This document shows positions 8,785 through 17,315 of a stretch of 64,000 nt of DNA, piece by piece. The stretch spans positions 928,553-992,552 of the forward strand of contig NZ_JAHHZQ010000002.1 in assembly GCF_022606355.1 (NCBI RefSeq), in the 5' to 3' direction. The notes beneath the pieces were generated by a model. That model searched no databases and had not been told where the DNA came from. It saw only the letters and a program-made list of their open reading frames with translations. This DNA is from Leifsonia shinshuensis. GTDB taxonomy: Bacteria > Actinomycetota > Actinomycetes > Actinomycetales > Microbacteriaceae. Both the position numbers and the translations under genes were made by a program. The first letter of the stretch is position 1. Each line of letters opens with the position of its first letter.

Positions 8785-10641
8785 ATGACCGAGCGCATCA
8801 CGACCGGACGCACGACGATCGAGCGGGCCGGCCGGATGTCGCCACGGCGCTCCGCCGGCCGGGCTACGGCCCTCGCGGTCGTCACCGCGACGATCGCTGC
8901 CGCGTCCGCCTTCGCCGTCGTCACCCCGGCGGAGGCCGCGACGACGACGGTCGTCACGCGCACGTTCTCCACCGTCGGCACCGGCACGGTCACCATCCCT
9001 GCCTCGGCCACGGGCATCAGCGTGTTCGTCGTCGGGGCTGCGGGAGCCCCCGGCTCCCTTCCGCCGAGCAGCCCGGGAGGCTCGGGCGGTGCGAGCCAGG
9101 TCTCACTCCCGGACAGCTTCGCCGGGCAGACTCTGTCGTACCTGGTCGGCGGTGTCGGCGGCGGCAGCTCGCCGCGACCCGATGCCTCCACCGTGTCCGC
9201 GGGTGGCGGCGGTTCCGCTGTGGGGACGGCGGACTCCCTCATCGCCGTGGCGGGAGGCGGAGGAGGCGGGGCCGTCGTGTGGAGTCTGCCGACCGGCGGT
9301 TCCGCTGGAGGCGCGGGCGGTGTCTCCCTGTCGCCCGGAGCAGTCGGCGACGGTTCGGCGGGCGACGCCGCCGTTCCCGGCTCGCGCGCTCCGGGCGGCG
9401 GCGGAACGACGGTCGGCGGGGCGACGGACCCCGGCGCGTCTGGCGCGGGGTCTTCGGCCCAAGGCGGGCAGGCCGGGTCGTCGGGGCCCGCGTCGGTGTC
9501 GGCTGGCGTGATAAGCCTCGCCATCGGCGGGTACTCGGGATATCTCGGTGGCAGTGGCGGTTCGGGATACACCGGCGGTGCCGGCGGAACCACTGACGTC
9601 GTCGCGGGCCCCTCCGGGTTCGAGAGCGACTCCGGCGCAGGTGGCGGAGGCTCCGGCTATCTGGCGAGCATCGCGGGCGTCACCGCCAGCGCCCTGTCGC
9701 CCAACCCCGGCGACGGTTACGTCGCGTTCCGCTACACGGTCCCGACGGCGACGGCCGCCGGCACGTCGGCGACCACGGCGTTCGGAACTCCGGTGACCAT
9801 CCCGGTCGATGTGACCAACGCGTGGGGGATCTCGCTGGGCTCGACGCCGTCGCACGGAACGGCCCAGGTCAGCGGGATGGATCTGCTGTACACGCCCGCG
9901 CCCGGTTTCTCCGGCAGCGACAGCTTCAGCTACGTCGCGAACGGGCCGAGCGGCACCACGCCGGCGGCGACCGTCACGGTCACGGTCTCCGCCCCGGCCC
10001 TGCAGTTCACGTCGTCGCTTCCCGCCGCGGTCGTCGGCCAGCCGTATACGGCGTCTGTCGCCGCGACCGGAGGAACGTCGCCCTACGCCTACACCGTCCT
10101 CGGCTCCCTGCCTGGCGGCCTGAGCCTCGACCGGAGCACGGGCGCGATCACGGGGACACCGACCACCGCGGGCAGCCGCGGCTTCCAGGTGCTCGCCATC
10201 GATTCGTCGTCGCCTGTCGCGACCGCCACGGGAGGCCCCTTCACGATCGCGGTCTACAGCTCCGCCATCGTGGTCCCGGCGAGCGTGACCAGCGGAAGCG
10301 CGCTCACCGTGACCGGCGTCGACCTGCAGCCGGGCACCTACTCGGTCGTCCTGCACTCCGACCCCATCGTTCTCGGCAGCACGACCGTCCCGGCGAGCGG
10401 CGTCCTCTCCTTCAGCGCCACGGTCCCGGCCTCCGTGGCACCGGGCGCGCACACCGTCCAGCTGCTGTCGGGATCGACCGTGATCGCGAGCGCGGCGCTC
10501 ACGGTCACGGCGGCGAGTGCGCCGGCCGCGCTGGCGGCGACCGGAAGCGACCTCGGGACGCCGATCGGCATCGCCGTGCTCCTTCTCGTCTCGGGTGTCA
10601 CCGCGGTGGCCCTCCGGCGGCGTCGGGCGGCACGTTCCTGA
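8785..10641 (+). CDS. Glycine-rich, Ig-like, LAXTG-anchored surface protein (copy 2)
   Basis: 618 residues, paralogous over its whole length to the preceding gene. It has a longer basic N-terminus (MTERITTGRTTIERAGRMSP) before the signal-peptide hydrophobic stretch ending TPAEAA. A glycine-rich domain, the TYVANGPSG-type Big_9 module, the He_PIG module (GQPYTASVAATGGTSPYAYT ... LPGGLSLDRSTGAITGTP) and the sorting signal LAATGSD (about 583) follow, then a hydrophobic helix and RRRRAAR. GGGGAGG precedes the ATG at 8785 by 5 nt, preferred over the more upstream ATG at 8638, which is inside the purF remnant. The glycine-rich part differs most from copy 1. Inferred cell-wall-anchored surface protein; no sortase gene lies in the window. 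Confidence 0.85.
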   Translation: MTERITTGRTTIERAGRMSPRRSAGRATALAVVTATIAAASAFAVVTPAEAATTTVVTRTFSTVGTGTVTIPASATGISVFVVGAAGAPGSLPPSSPGGSGGASQVSLPDSFAGQTLSYLVGGVGGGSSPRPDASTVSAGGGGSAVGTADSLIAVAGGGGGGAVVWSLPTGGSAGGAGGVSLSPGAVGDGSAGDAAVPGSRAPGGGGTTVGGATDPGASGAGSSAQGGQAGSSGPASVSAGVISLAIGGYSGYLGGSGGSGYTGGAGGTTDVVAGPSGFESDSGAGGGGSGYLASIAGVTASALSPNPGDGYVAFRYTVPTATAAGTSATTAFGTPVTIPVDVTNAWGISLGSTPSHGTAQVSGMDLLYTPAPGFSGSDSFSYVANGPSGTTPAATVTVTVSAPALQFTSSLPAAVVGQPYTASVAATGGTSPYAYTVLGSLPGGLSLDRSTGAITGTPTTAGSRGFQVLAIDSSSPVATATGGPFTIAVYSSAIVVPASVTSGSALTVTGVDLQPGTYSVVLHSDPIVLGSTTVPASGVLSFSATVPASVAPGAHTVQLLSGSTVIASAALTVTAASAPAALAATGSDLGTPIGIAVLLLVSGVTAVALRRRRAARS

Positions 10642-10667
10642 CCGGGCGCGCCCGATACCATGGAGCA

Positions 10668-11789
10668 GTGACCGACCCCACCGCATCCTCGTCCTCCTCC
10701 TACGCCGCCGCCGGTGTCGACACCGCGGCGGGCGACCGCGCGGTCGAGCTCATGAAGGCGGCCGTCGCGCGCACGCAGGGGCCGCAGGTGCTGGGCGGTG
10801 TCGGCGGGTTCGCCGGGATGTTCGACGTGTCGGCACTGAAAGACTTCCGCCGTCCGCTGCTGGCGACCTCCACCGACGGTGTCGGCACGAAGGTCGCGAT
10901 CGCGCAGGCGCTCGACAAGCACGACACGATCGGGCAGGACCTGGTCGGCATGGTCGTCGACGACATCGTCGTCGTGGGTGCCCGCCCGCTGTTCATGACC
11001 GACTACATCGCGTGCGGCAAGGTCGTCCCCGAGCGGATCGCGGCGATCGTCGCGGGAATCGCGCGCGCCTGCGAGGCGACGGGAACGGCGCTGGTCGGCG
11101 GCGAGACCGCCGAGCACCCCGGCCTGCTCGGGCCCGACGACTACGACGTGGCGGGCGCGGCCGTCGGCGCCGTGGAGGCCGACCGGCTGCTCGGCGCCGA
11201 TCGCGTGCGGGATGGCGACGTGGTGCTGGCGCTGGCGTCGTCCGGCCTGCACTCGAACGGGTTCTCGCTCGTCCGGCACATCCTCGCGCAGCGCGGCATC
11301 GGCTTCGACGACCGCTCGGACGACTTCGGCGGCGTCGTGGGGGAGGCCCTGCTCGAGCCCACCCGTCTGTACACGTCTCCCCTGCTGCGCGTGCTCGACG
11401 AGCCGTCGCTGAGCGGCGCCGTGCACTCCCTCAGCCATGTCACCGGCGGCGGGATCGCGGCGAACCTCGCGCGCGTCCTCCCGGTCGGCTCGTGGGTGGA
11501 GGTCGACCGATCCAGCTGGTCGCCGACCCCCGTGTTCCGGGTGCTGAGCGACCTCGCCGGCAGCACGCTGGAGTCGTCGGAGGGAACCTGGAACCTCGGC
11601 ATCGGCATGTTCGCCGTCGTCGCACCGGAGGCGGCGAGCGCGGTCGCCGCTGCGATCACCGCGGACGGCATCCCGACCTGGCCGGTCGGCACGGTCTCCA
11701 CCGCGGCCCGCGACCTCGCCGGCTTCGAGCAGGGCGCGAAGGGCGTCGACGGCGGCGCGGTGCGCCTCGTCGGCACCTACGCAAACTGA
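10668..11789 (+). CDS. purM: Phosphoribosylformylglycinamidine cyclo-ligase
   Basis: 373 residues, AIR synthetase: ATP-dependent ring closure of FGAM to AIR, step 5 of purine synthesis. Visible family motifs are ATSTDGVGTK (about 66-75), GMVVDDIVVVGA, the ATP/phosphate loop GGETAEHPG and HVTGGGIAANLARVLP. The frame is open far upstream into the surface gene, but homology starts near the GTG at 10668. TACCAT lies 6 nt before it, so the transcript may be leaderless, giving purM its own promoter now that it is separated from purF. Followed by a 57-bp palindrome. Confidence 0.96.
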   Translation: MTDPTASSSSSYAAAGVDTAAGDRAVELMKAAVARTQGPQVLGGVGGFAGMFDVSALKDFRRPLLATSTDGVGTKVAIAQALDKHDTIGQDLVGMVVDDIVVVGARPLFMTDYIACGKVVPERIAAIVAGIARACEATGTALVGGETAEHPGLLGPDDYDVAGAAVGAVEADRLLGADRVRDGDVVLALASSGLHSNGFSLVRHILAQRGIGFDDRSDDFGGVVGEALLEPTRLYTSPLLRVLDEPSLSGAVHSLSHVTGGGIAANLARVLPVGSWVEVDRSSWSPTPVFRVLSDLAGSTLESSEGTWNLGIGMFAVVAPEAASAVAAAITADGIPTWPVGTVSTAARDLAGFEQGAKGVDGGAVRLVGTYAN

Positions 11790-11848
11790 GCCCCGCTCCC
11801 CTTCCCACCCACCGCGCCCACTCCCTCTCACACCCGCCCCCGAGCCGC

Positions 11849-11905
11849 CGAAGGGCACGTTGTTGTCACTTTCGCGCCCCGAAAGTGACAACAACGTGCC
11901 CCTCG
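11849..11905. repeat. 57-bp palindrome, core type A (solitary)
   Basis: A perfect 22-bp inverted repeat (11853-11874 and 11880-11901) around the loop CGCCC. The arm contains GGGCACGTTGTTGTCACTTTC. With the flanking CGAA...CTCG it measures exactly 57 bp, the same as every unit of the 22379-23079 array. It lies between purM and the next gene on the same strand. No T-run follows, so a classic terminator is unproven, though the RNA hairpin would be extremely stable. Confidence 0.9.
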
Positions 11906-11975
11906 TCGGCCGACCGGAGGGCGTGACCCCTTCGTGGAGGCGCGAATCGGGCCGGCCGGCCGCTAGAGTGGCCGC

Positions 11976-13256
11976 GTGACCCCTCCGCATGCCAGCATTC
12001 GTTTGGCATGCGCGCTCGGGATTCTCGTATCCGCCGCCGCAGCGACGCTCGGTGTGATCGCGGGGCCGGCGTCCGCGACACCCGTGACGCCCACAGCACC
12101 CACCCCCACCCCCGCGCCTGTTCCGCCGCTCACCCCGGTCGTCGACTGCATCCAGGACGCGCCGCTCGGCGCGGTCACCTCGCGCACGGTCGTCCTCGGC
12201 TACCGCTCGACGGCTGCGGCGGCGATGGAGGTCCCGGCCGGCACCGGCGACAACGACCTCGGTCCGGGAGCAGCCGACCGCGGGCAGCCCTCGACGTTCC
12301 TCCCCGGTGAGCACCACGGCGTGTGGCTGCTCACCCTCGACGCGGCCGCCGAGCCCGCCGTCACCTGGACCATCGGCGGCGCGACGGCCACCATCGACGC
12401 GTCGGTGCCCTCCTGCACCGACGCCACCGCGGTGACCCTGAGCGCTCCCACCACCGTGACCGATGGCGGCCGCGTCGGCATCACCGCCGTCGTCTCGCGC
12501 TTCCTGCTCGGGGCGCCCGAGACCGGCGCCGTGGCGTTCTCCGTCGACGGCGCAGCACCCACCGTCGCCCCGGTCGCGACGGGCGGCGTCGCGCGGGTCG
12601 ACCTCCCGGCCCCGGCGATCGGCGACCACACCGTGACCGCGCAGTTCGTCCCCGCCGCGGGATCGTCGCTGCGGCCGTCGACCTCGACCGCAGCGCTCAC
12701 GGTCGCGCCGGCCTCCGGACCGCTCACGATAGCGGTGGACAGCGTCGTCGCCGGAAGCCGGAGCGTCCTGGTCACGGTCACGCGCCCCAGCCCGGTCGGT
12801 CCGGCGACCGCCGCGTTCACGACGGGCGACGGCACGGCCATCGCAGGGACGGACTACCTCGCGACCGCGGGAACCGTCACCTTCGCCGACGGCCAGTCCA
12901 GCGCCACGGCAACCGTCCCGCTCCTCACGCGGGAGGCAGGAGCGCCCGCGTCTCGGTTCTTCGTGCTGCTGACCCGGGCATCCATCCCGATCGCCGCGGG
13001 GGTCGCGACGGTGTCGCTCCCTGCGGTGCCGGCCGCGCCCGCCGCAATCGGCGCGACCTCGACGAGTGGAGGCAGTGCCGCGGGGCCGTCCTCCGCTCTG
13101 CCGGAGGCCGACCCGACGGCACCGACCGGCGTGCCGTCCGGGGCGCTCGGCCAGGACTTCCTGCTGATGCTCGGCGCCCTGCTCGTCACCGCGGGAGGGA
13201 TCGCCGGCGTCATCGGCCTGGTGCGTGCGGTCCGCTCGCGCGACGCCTTCTCCTGA
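11976..13256 (+). CDS. Secreted Ig-like/Calx-beta repeat protein with C-terminal membrane helix
   Basis: 426 residues. A signal peptide (about 1-34, ending PASATP) precedes a Thr/Pro linker and a domain with two Cys (VDCIQDAP, VPSCTD). Next is a Big_3-type Ig repeat (GAVAFSVDGAAPTVAPVATGG ... GDHTVTAQF, about 185-235), then a Calx-beta module (TGDGTAIAGTDYLATAGTV then TFADGQ, about 285-315). A Gly/Ser/Pro linker, one membrane helix (LLMLGALLVTAGGIAGVIGL) and RAVRSRD end the protein. It lacks an LPXTG-type motif. The GTG at 11976 has TAGAGT 6 nt upstream, so probably leaderless. Calx-beta modules often bind Ca2+. Probably a surface protein; partner unknown. Confidence 0.75.
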   Translation: MTPPHASIRLACALGILVSAAAATLGVIAGPASATPVTPTAPTPTPAPVPPLTPVVDCIQDAPLGAVTSRTVVLGYRSTAAAAMEVPAGTGDNDLGPGAADRGQPSTFLPGEHHGVWLLTLDAAAEPAVTWTIGGATATIDASVPSCTDATAVTLSAPTTVTDGGRVGITAVVSRFLLGAPETGAVAFSVDGAAPTVAPVATGGVARVDLPAPAIGDHTVTAQFVPAAGSSLRPSTSTAALTVAPASGPLTIAVDSVVAGSRSVLVTVTRPSPVGPATAAFTTGDGTAIAGTDYLATAGTVTFADGQSSATATVPLLTREAGAPASRFFVLLTRASIPIAAGVATVSLPAVPAAPAAIGATSTSGGSAAGPSSALPEADPTAPTGVPSGALGQDFLLMLGALLVTAGGIAGVIGLVRAVRSRDAFS

Positions 13257-13302
13257 TCCTCCCGCGCCCGACGCACCCGCTCGAGGCGCGCCCGCTCCCG
13301 GC

Positions 13303-14016
13303 TCAGTCCACGACGCTCAGCTCGGCCGCCGTCCACCGCACCGCCGTCACCGCGTCGGCGAGCACGACCGCCGCGAGGGCCTCCTCGATCGCCTGGTCGT
13401 CGCGTTCCGGGCTGTGCACCACCGCGGTGATGAGCACCGCGGAGTCCGGCTCGTCCGTCGCCGTGATCGAACGCACGGTGAAGCCGGGGCGGTGCACCGC
13501 GTCGAAGACGAGCGCGCGGACTTCCGCTTCGGCCTGCACCCGGCAGCGGACCTCGAACGTGTAGTCCGCCTCCGGCGTCTCCTTGCCCGTGCTGCCGGTC
13601 CTCCGGTCGAGCAGGCGGCCGAGCGGGCGGAGGAGTGTGTTCGCCAGCATGACGATGAGCGTCCCGCCGGCGGCGACCGCGTAGAGGCCGCCGCCGGCCA
13701 GAGCGCCCACCGCCGCGGACGCCCATAGCGTCGCCGCGGTGTTCAGCCCGGAGACCGAAGCACCCTGCTTCATGATGACGCCGGCGCCCAGGAAGCCGAT
13801 GCCCGAGACGATCTGGGCGGCGACCCGGGTGGGATCGGCGCCGGGACCGTGGAAGCTGAACGCGCCCATCACCACGAACAGCGCGGCCCCGAGGCTCACG
13901 AGCGCGTTCGTGCGGACGCCTGCGGTGCGCGACCGCCACTGCCGCTCCAGCCCGATCAGGGCTCCGCAGCCGACGGCGAGCAGCACGCGGAGTGCGATGT
14001 CGTATGTGATGGTCAC
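13303..14016 (-). CDS. MgtC/SapB family membrane protein
   Basis: 237 residues. The N-terminal MgtC domain has about four to five membrane helices, with the family motifs GALIGLERQ (about 18-26), GIGFLGAGVI and LNTAATLWASAAVG. A soluble C-terminal domain (about 145-237) has an ACT-like pattern. MgtC proteins support growth in low Mg2+ and in some bacteria modulate ATP synthase or phosphate uptake. The GTG start at 14016 lies 10 nt after the mgtA stop, with GGAGAG upstream, so it is the second gene of an mgtA-mgtC operon governed by the M-box at 17029-17195. It converges with the Calx-beta gene with only 46 bp between the stops. Confidence 0.9.
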   Translation of the reverse strand: MTITYDIALRVLLAVGCGALIGLERQWRSRTAGVRTNALVSLGAALFVVMGAFSFHGPGADPTRVAAQIVSGIGFLGAGVIMKQGASVSGLNTAATLWASAAVGALAGGGLYAVAAGGTLIVMLANTLLRPLGRLLDRRTGSTGKETPEADYTFEVRCRVQAEAEVRALVFDAVHRPGFTVRSITATDEPDSAVLITAVVHSPERDDQAIEEALAAVVLADAVTAVRWTAAELSVVD

Positions 14017-14026
14017 GGGTCTCTCC

Positions 14027-16759
14027 TCACATCCAGGTGCCGTAGCGGCGGATGAAGACGGTCTTGAGCGCCTGCGTCAGCGCGCAGTAGGCGGCGAGCG
14101 TCGCGATCAGCCAGGGGAAGTAGGTCCACGGCAGCGACACGAGCCCGAGGCTGTGACCCCAGCCGGTGAACGGCAGGACGAGCCCGAACACGCAGACCGC
14201 GCCGGTCGCCAGCAGCACGGGGAGGCTCGCCCGCGACTGCACGAACGGCAGGCGCTTGGTGCGCAGCATGTGCACGATCAGCGTCTGGGAGATGATCGAC
14301 TCGATGAACCAGCCGGACTGGAAGAGCGCGGCGTGGGCCGGGCTGTTCGCCTGGAAGACGAACCACATGAGCGCGTACGTGGTGATGTCGAAGATCGAGG
14401 AGATCGGACCGATCCGGATCATGAAGCTCGCGAGGCTCTTCGACTCCCACGCGCGCGGCGTGCGGAGGTCGTCCTTGTCCACGCGGTCCCACGGCAGGGT
14501 CAGCATCGAGAGGTCGTAGGCGAGGTTCTGCACGAGCACCACGATCGGGATCATCGGGATGAACGGCAGCAGCGCGCTCGCGACCAGGACGGAGAACATG
14601 TTGCCGAAGTTCGACGACGCGGTCATCTTGATGTACTTCATCGTGTTGACGAAGGTACGACGGCCCTCGATCACCCCGCCCTCGAGAACGGTGAGGTCCT
14701 TCTCGAGCAGGATGATGTCCGCCGACTCCTTGGCGATGTCCACCGCGGTGTCGACCGAGATCCCGACGTCGGCGGCGCGCAGGGCGGCGGCGTCGTTGAT
14801 GCCGTCGCCGAGGTACCCGACGGTGTGGCCGTGCTGCCGCATGGCCTCCACGATCCGGGCCTTCTGCGCCGGTGCGACCTTGGCGAACACCGTGGTCTGC
14901 TCGGCGAGCTCGCCGAGCGCCTCGATGCTGAGCTCGTCGGTCTCGGGGCCGAGCACGATGGTGCCCGCGTCGATCCCGACCTTGCCGCACACCGCTGCGG
15001 CGACCAGGGCGTTGTCGCCGGTGATCACCTTCACATTCGTCCCGTGCTTGCGCAGGCTCGCGATCGCGGCCCCTGCACTCGCCTTCGGCGGGTCGAGGAA
15101 CGCGAGGAACCCGAGCAGGGTCAGGCCGTCCTCGTCGTCGCGGGTGTACTCGTCGCGGTCGCGGTCGTCGAACTCCCGCACGGCGACCGCGAGCACGCGC
15201 AGACCCTGCTCGTTCTGGGAGGCGACCAGCTGGTCGATCTCGGCCAGGCGGCCGGGTGTCAGCTCGACATCGACACCGCCGACCCGCTCCGTCCGGCAGA
15301 CGCAGAGGACCTCCTCGGTCGCGCCCTTCGTGATCAGCACGTGCGCGTCCGCGCGGTCGACGACCACCGACAGGCGCCGGCGCTCGAAGTCGAACGTCAG
15401 CTCGTCCACCAGGGTCCACTCGCGGCGGATGCGGTCCAGCTCGTCCGGGCCGGCCGCCGTGATGACGGCCTCGTCGAGGAGGTTGCGCAGCCCGGTCTGG
15501 AACATCGCGTTCGCGGCCGCGTAGCCCAGCGTGGTCTCGCTGGAGCGGCCGGTGGTGTTCAGATGGCGCTCGAGCACGATGCGGTCCTCGGTGAGCGTGC
15601 CGGTCTTGTCCGTGGCGAGGATGTCGATGGCGCCGAGGTTCTGGATGGAGTTGAGCCGCTTGACGATGACCTTGCGCTTCGCCATGAACTGCGCGCCCTT
15701 GGCGAGGTTCGCCGTCACGATCAGCGGGAGCATCTCCGGCGTCAGGCCGACAGCGGTCGTCACCCCGAACAGGAAGGCGGTGGTCCAGTCCTTCGTGATC
15801 CCGTTGATGACGAACACGATGGGGACCATGACCAGCATGAAGCGGATGAGGGTCCTGGTGACCTTGCGGATGCCGATGTCGAACGCGGTGTCCGGCCGCG
15901 CGCCGACGATCGCCGACGAGAGGCTGCCGAACGAGGTCGAGCGGCCGGTGCCGATCACGACGCCGGTGCCGGAGCCCGAGACGACCGAGGTGCCCATGAA
16001 GCCCAGGTTCGGGGCGTCGAGCAGCGTCGGCTCCGTCACGTCGACGTCGGGCGCGGCCGACTTCTCGGCGGGCAGCGCCTCCCCGGTGAGCATGGACTGG
16101 TTGATCTGGAGGTCCTTCGCCCGCACGATCCGCAGGTCGGCCGGGATCATGTCGCCGGCGGCCAGCTGCACGATGTCGCCGCGCACGATGTCCTCGACCG
16201 GGATCTCGGAGGTCACCGGGGTGCCGTGCACCGAGCGGGTCACGGCCGTGGTCGTCCGCACGAGCGCCTTCAGCTCCTCGGCCGCACGGGACGAGCGGTA
16301 CTCCTGCCAGAACCGCAGGGTCGCGCTGACGAGCACCATGATGCTCACGGTGACGACTCCGGTGTAGTCCGGGCCGTCCGCCGGGTCGGCGAAGACGATG
16401 TCCGTGAACACCATGACCACGACCAGGAACAGCAGGATCAGGATGAACGGGTTCGTGAACGTGCGGAGGAACTGGAGCACGGCGGGCGCGGGCTTGCCGT
16501 GGTCCACCGCGTTGTCGCCGAACCGTGCGCGACGGCTCTTGACCGCGTCGGCCGTCAGGCCGTCCAGGTCGGTGGAGAAGGACTTGAGAGTGGCCTCGGC
16601 CGGGAGGCGGGCGGCCTCCACCAGGAGGCGCTGCTGGCCCTCGGGGAGGGCACCGCGGCGGGCTGCTTCGGTGGAAGCGCGCGCGTTGCGAGGGGCCGGC
16701 CGGCTGTCGGCGATGGCGGGGTTCAGGGTGTCCAGATCGGTGCGGAAGAAGGGGCGCAT
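14027..16759 (-). CDS. mgtA: Magnesium-translocating P-type ATPase
   Basis: 910 residues, P3B-type ATPase importing Mg2+ across the plasma membrane. The phosphorylation motif DKTGTLTED (Asp near residue 383), the TGES-equivalent LTGEALPAEK, the nucleotide-domain KGATEEVL and the hinge GDGINDAAALRAADVGISV are all intact. Ten helices are expected, with membrane motif TPEMLPLIV typical of MgtA rather than Ca2+ pumps. GAGGAGACC precedes the ATG at 16759. The transcript appears to start near 17201, giving a 440-nt leader with an M-box and a short ORF. mgtC follows after 10 nt. This is a low-Mg2+ uptake operon. Confidence 0.97.
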   Translation of the reverse strand: MRPFFRTDLDTLNPAIADSRPAPRNARASTEAARRGALPEGQQRLLVEAARLPAEATLKSFSTDLDGLTADAVKSRRARFGDNAVDHGKPAPAVLQFLRTFTNPFILILLFLVVVMVFTDIVFADPADGPDYTGVVTVSIMVLVSATLRFWQEYRSSRAAEELKALVRTTTAVTRSVHGTPVTSEIPVEDIVRGDIVQLAAGDMIPADLRIVRAKDLQINQSMLTGEALPAEKSAAPDVDVTEPTLLDAPNLGFMGTSVVSGSGTGVVIGTGRSTSFGSLSSAIVGARPDTAFDIGIRKVTRTLIRFMLVMVPIVFVINGITKDWTTAFLFGVTTAVGLTPEMLPLIVTANLAKGAQFMAKRKVIVKRLNSIQNLGAIDILATDKTGTLTEDRIVLERHLNTTGRSSETTLGYAAANAMFQTGLRNLLDEAVITAAGPDELDRIRREWTLVDELTFDFERRRLSVVVDRADAHVLITKGATEEVLCVCRTERVGGVDVELTPGRLAEIDQLVASQNEQGLRVLAVAVREFDDRDRDEYTRDDEDGLTLLGFLAFLDPPKASAGAAIASLRKHGTNVKVITGDNALVAAAVCGKVGIDAGTIVLGPETDELSIEALGELAEQTTVFAKVAPAQKARIVEAMRQHGHTVGYLGDGINDAAALRAADVGISVDTAVDIAKESADIILLEKDLTVLEGGVIEGRRTFVNTMKYIKMTASSNFGNMFSVLVASALLPFIPMIPIVVLVQNLAYDLSMLTLPWDRVDKDDLRTPRAWESKSLASFMIRIGPISSIFDITTYALMWFVFQANSPAHAALFQSGWFIESIISQTLIVHMLRTKRLPFVQSRASLPVLLATGAVCVFGLVLPFTGWGHSLGLVSLPWTYFPWLIATLAAYCALTQALKTVFIRRYGTWM

Positions 16760-16892
16760 GAGAGGGGTCTCCTCGGATTCGGGCGCGACGGATCACCGGT
16801 CGCCGTGACGGCGGACCGGGTCGCGTGATGGAGCAGGGGGACGAATGCCCGCGAGGAGGAGACGCAGAGCGACCGAGACGCAGAACGCGCGA

Positions 16893-16955
16893 TCAGAGGG
16901 ACCGTGTCGGAGCCGGCCCGCGAGCACAGAGAGATCGACTGTCGCCGTCGCTCAT
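16893..16955 (-). CDS. Candidate 20-residue leader peptide between the M-box and mgtA
   Basis: A small ORF reading MSDGDSRSLCARGPAPTRSL then TGA. A very strong ribosome site (GAGGAGG, 16969-16963) lies 7 nt before its ATG. It ends 133 nt before the mgtA start. It carries four Arg codons and two Pro codons. In Salmonella a short Pro-rich ORF (mgtL) couples mgtA transcription to translation, so an analogous role is possible. The intervening mRNA can fold around CCGGTCCGCC...GGCGACCGG (about 16796-16820). The coding status is inferred only from the ribosome site, position and length. Confidence 0.45.
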   Translation of the reverse strand: MSDGDSRSLCARGPAPTRSL

Positions 16956-17028
16956 CGGGTCACCTCCTCACGGTCGGCACGCATTCCGCAGACGTGGGAG
17001 CATGAGGCACGGTGTCTCATCGAAGTCA

Positions 17029-17195
17029 CTTCCACGTAAGAGTTTCGGCACTGCACGACGTGTCCCGCCGATCAGATCGGTGGGAAGCCACTTGGGGTCA
17101 CCCCTTAATCCGGGGAGACCTGTCCTGATCTTGGGCGTCTCTCGACGTCGTGAGATCAGTGGCCTGTGTTCGCGCAGGAGCCTCGCCTAACGAAG
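17029..17195 (-). promoter_or_regulatory. M-box (ykoK leader) Mg2+ riboswitch
   Basis: Read on the minus strand, the RNA begins CUUCGUUAGGCGAGGCUCCU, the diagnostic 5' end of the M-box. It contains CGAGAGACGCCCAAGAUCAGG in the middle and ends CAGUGCCGAAACUCUUACGU then GGAAG. These match the conserved core and closing segment of the Bacillus mgtE M-box, and the 5' CUUC pairs with the 3' GAAG. M-boxes fold on Mg2+ and repress Mg2+ transporter genes. It lies in the mgtA-mgtC leader. The P1 3' strand ACGUGG (17037-17032) could alternatively pair with CCACGU (16997-16992), a possible switch upstream of the leader ORF. Confidence 0.93.
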
Positions 17196-17207
17196 TGCTG
17201 CGGGGCA

Positions 17208-17237
17208 ACCATACCGACCCCTGACATTTCATGTCAA
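17208..17237 (-). promoter_or_regulatory. mgtA-mgtC promoter
   Basis: Minus strand: TTGACA (17237-17232), 18 nt, TATGGT (17213-17208). The predicted start near 17201 is only a few bases before the first M-box nucleotide. The -35 box is inside the dyad cluster 17222-17255. Confidence 0.75.
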
Positions 17238-17255
17238 ACGACATGACGAATGTCA
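17222..17255. promoter_or_regulatory. Clustered TGACAT/ATGTCA dyads between mgtA and the ABC exporter
   Basis: TGACATTTCATGTCA (17222-17236) is a perfect 6-3-6 inverted repeat; TGACGAATGTCA (17244-17255) is a second, weaker one. The outer arms TGACATT...AATGTCA also form a dyad over the whole 34 bp. The cluster covers the mgtA -35 box and lies 61 bp before the ABC ATPase start. It is a probable transcription-factor site. The neighbouring response regulator (20146-20754) is the nearest candidate, but that link is inference. The rest of the 556-bp gap 16760-17315 holds the M-box, leader ORF and promoter described separately. Confidence 0.6.
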
Positions 17256-17315
17256 CCCCCAGATCCTGACGGAGGCCCTGCGTGCCGCCGCCCGCGAGCC
17301 GCCACGCTGGGAGAC

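Noticed and set aside
13739..16828. 1029-codon plus-strand open frame opposite mgtA and mgtC
   Set aside because: Antisense shadow; composition (Arg/Glu/His/Asp runs) and the clear P-ATPase motifs on the other strand exclude it.
16825..17190. Plus-strand ORF (121 codons) in the mgtA leader
   Set aside because: Antisense to the riboswitch and leader ORF, without a ribosome site or homology.
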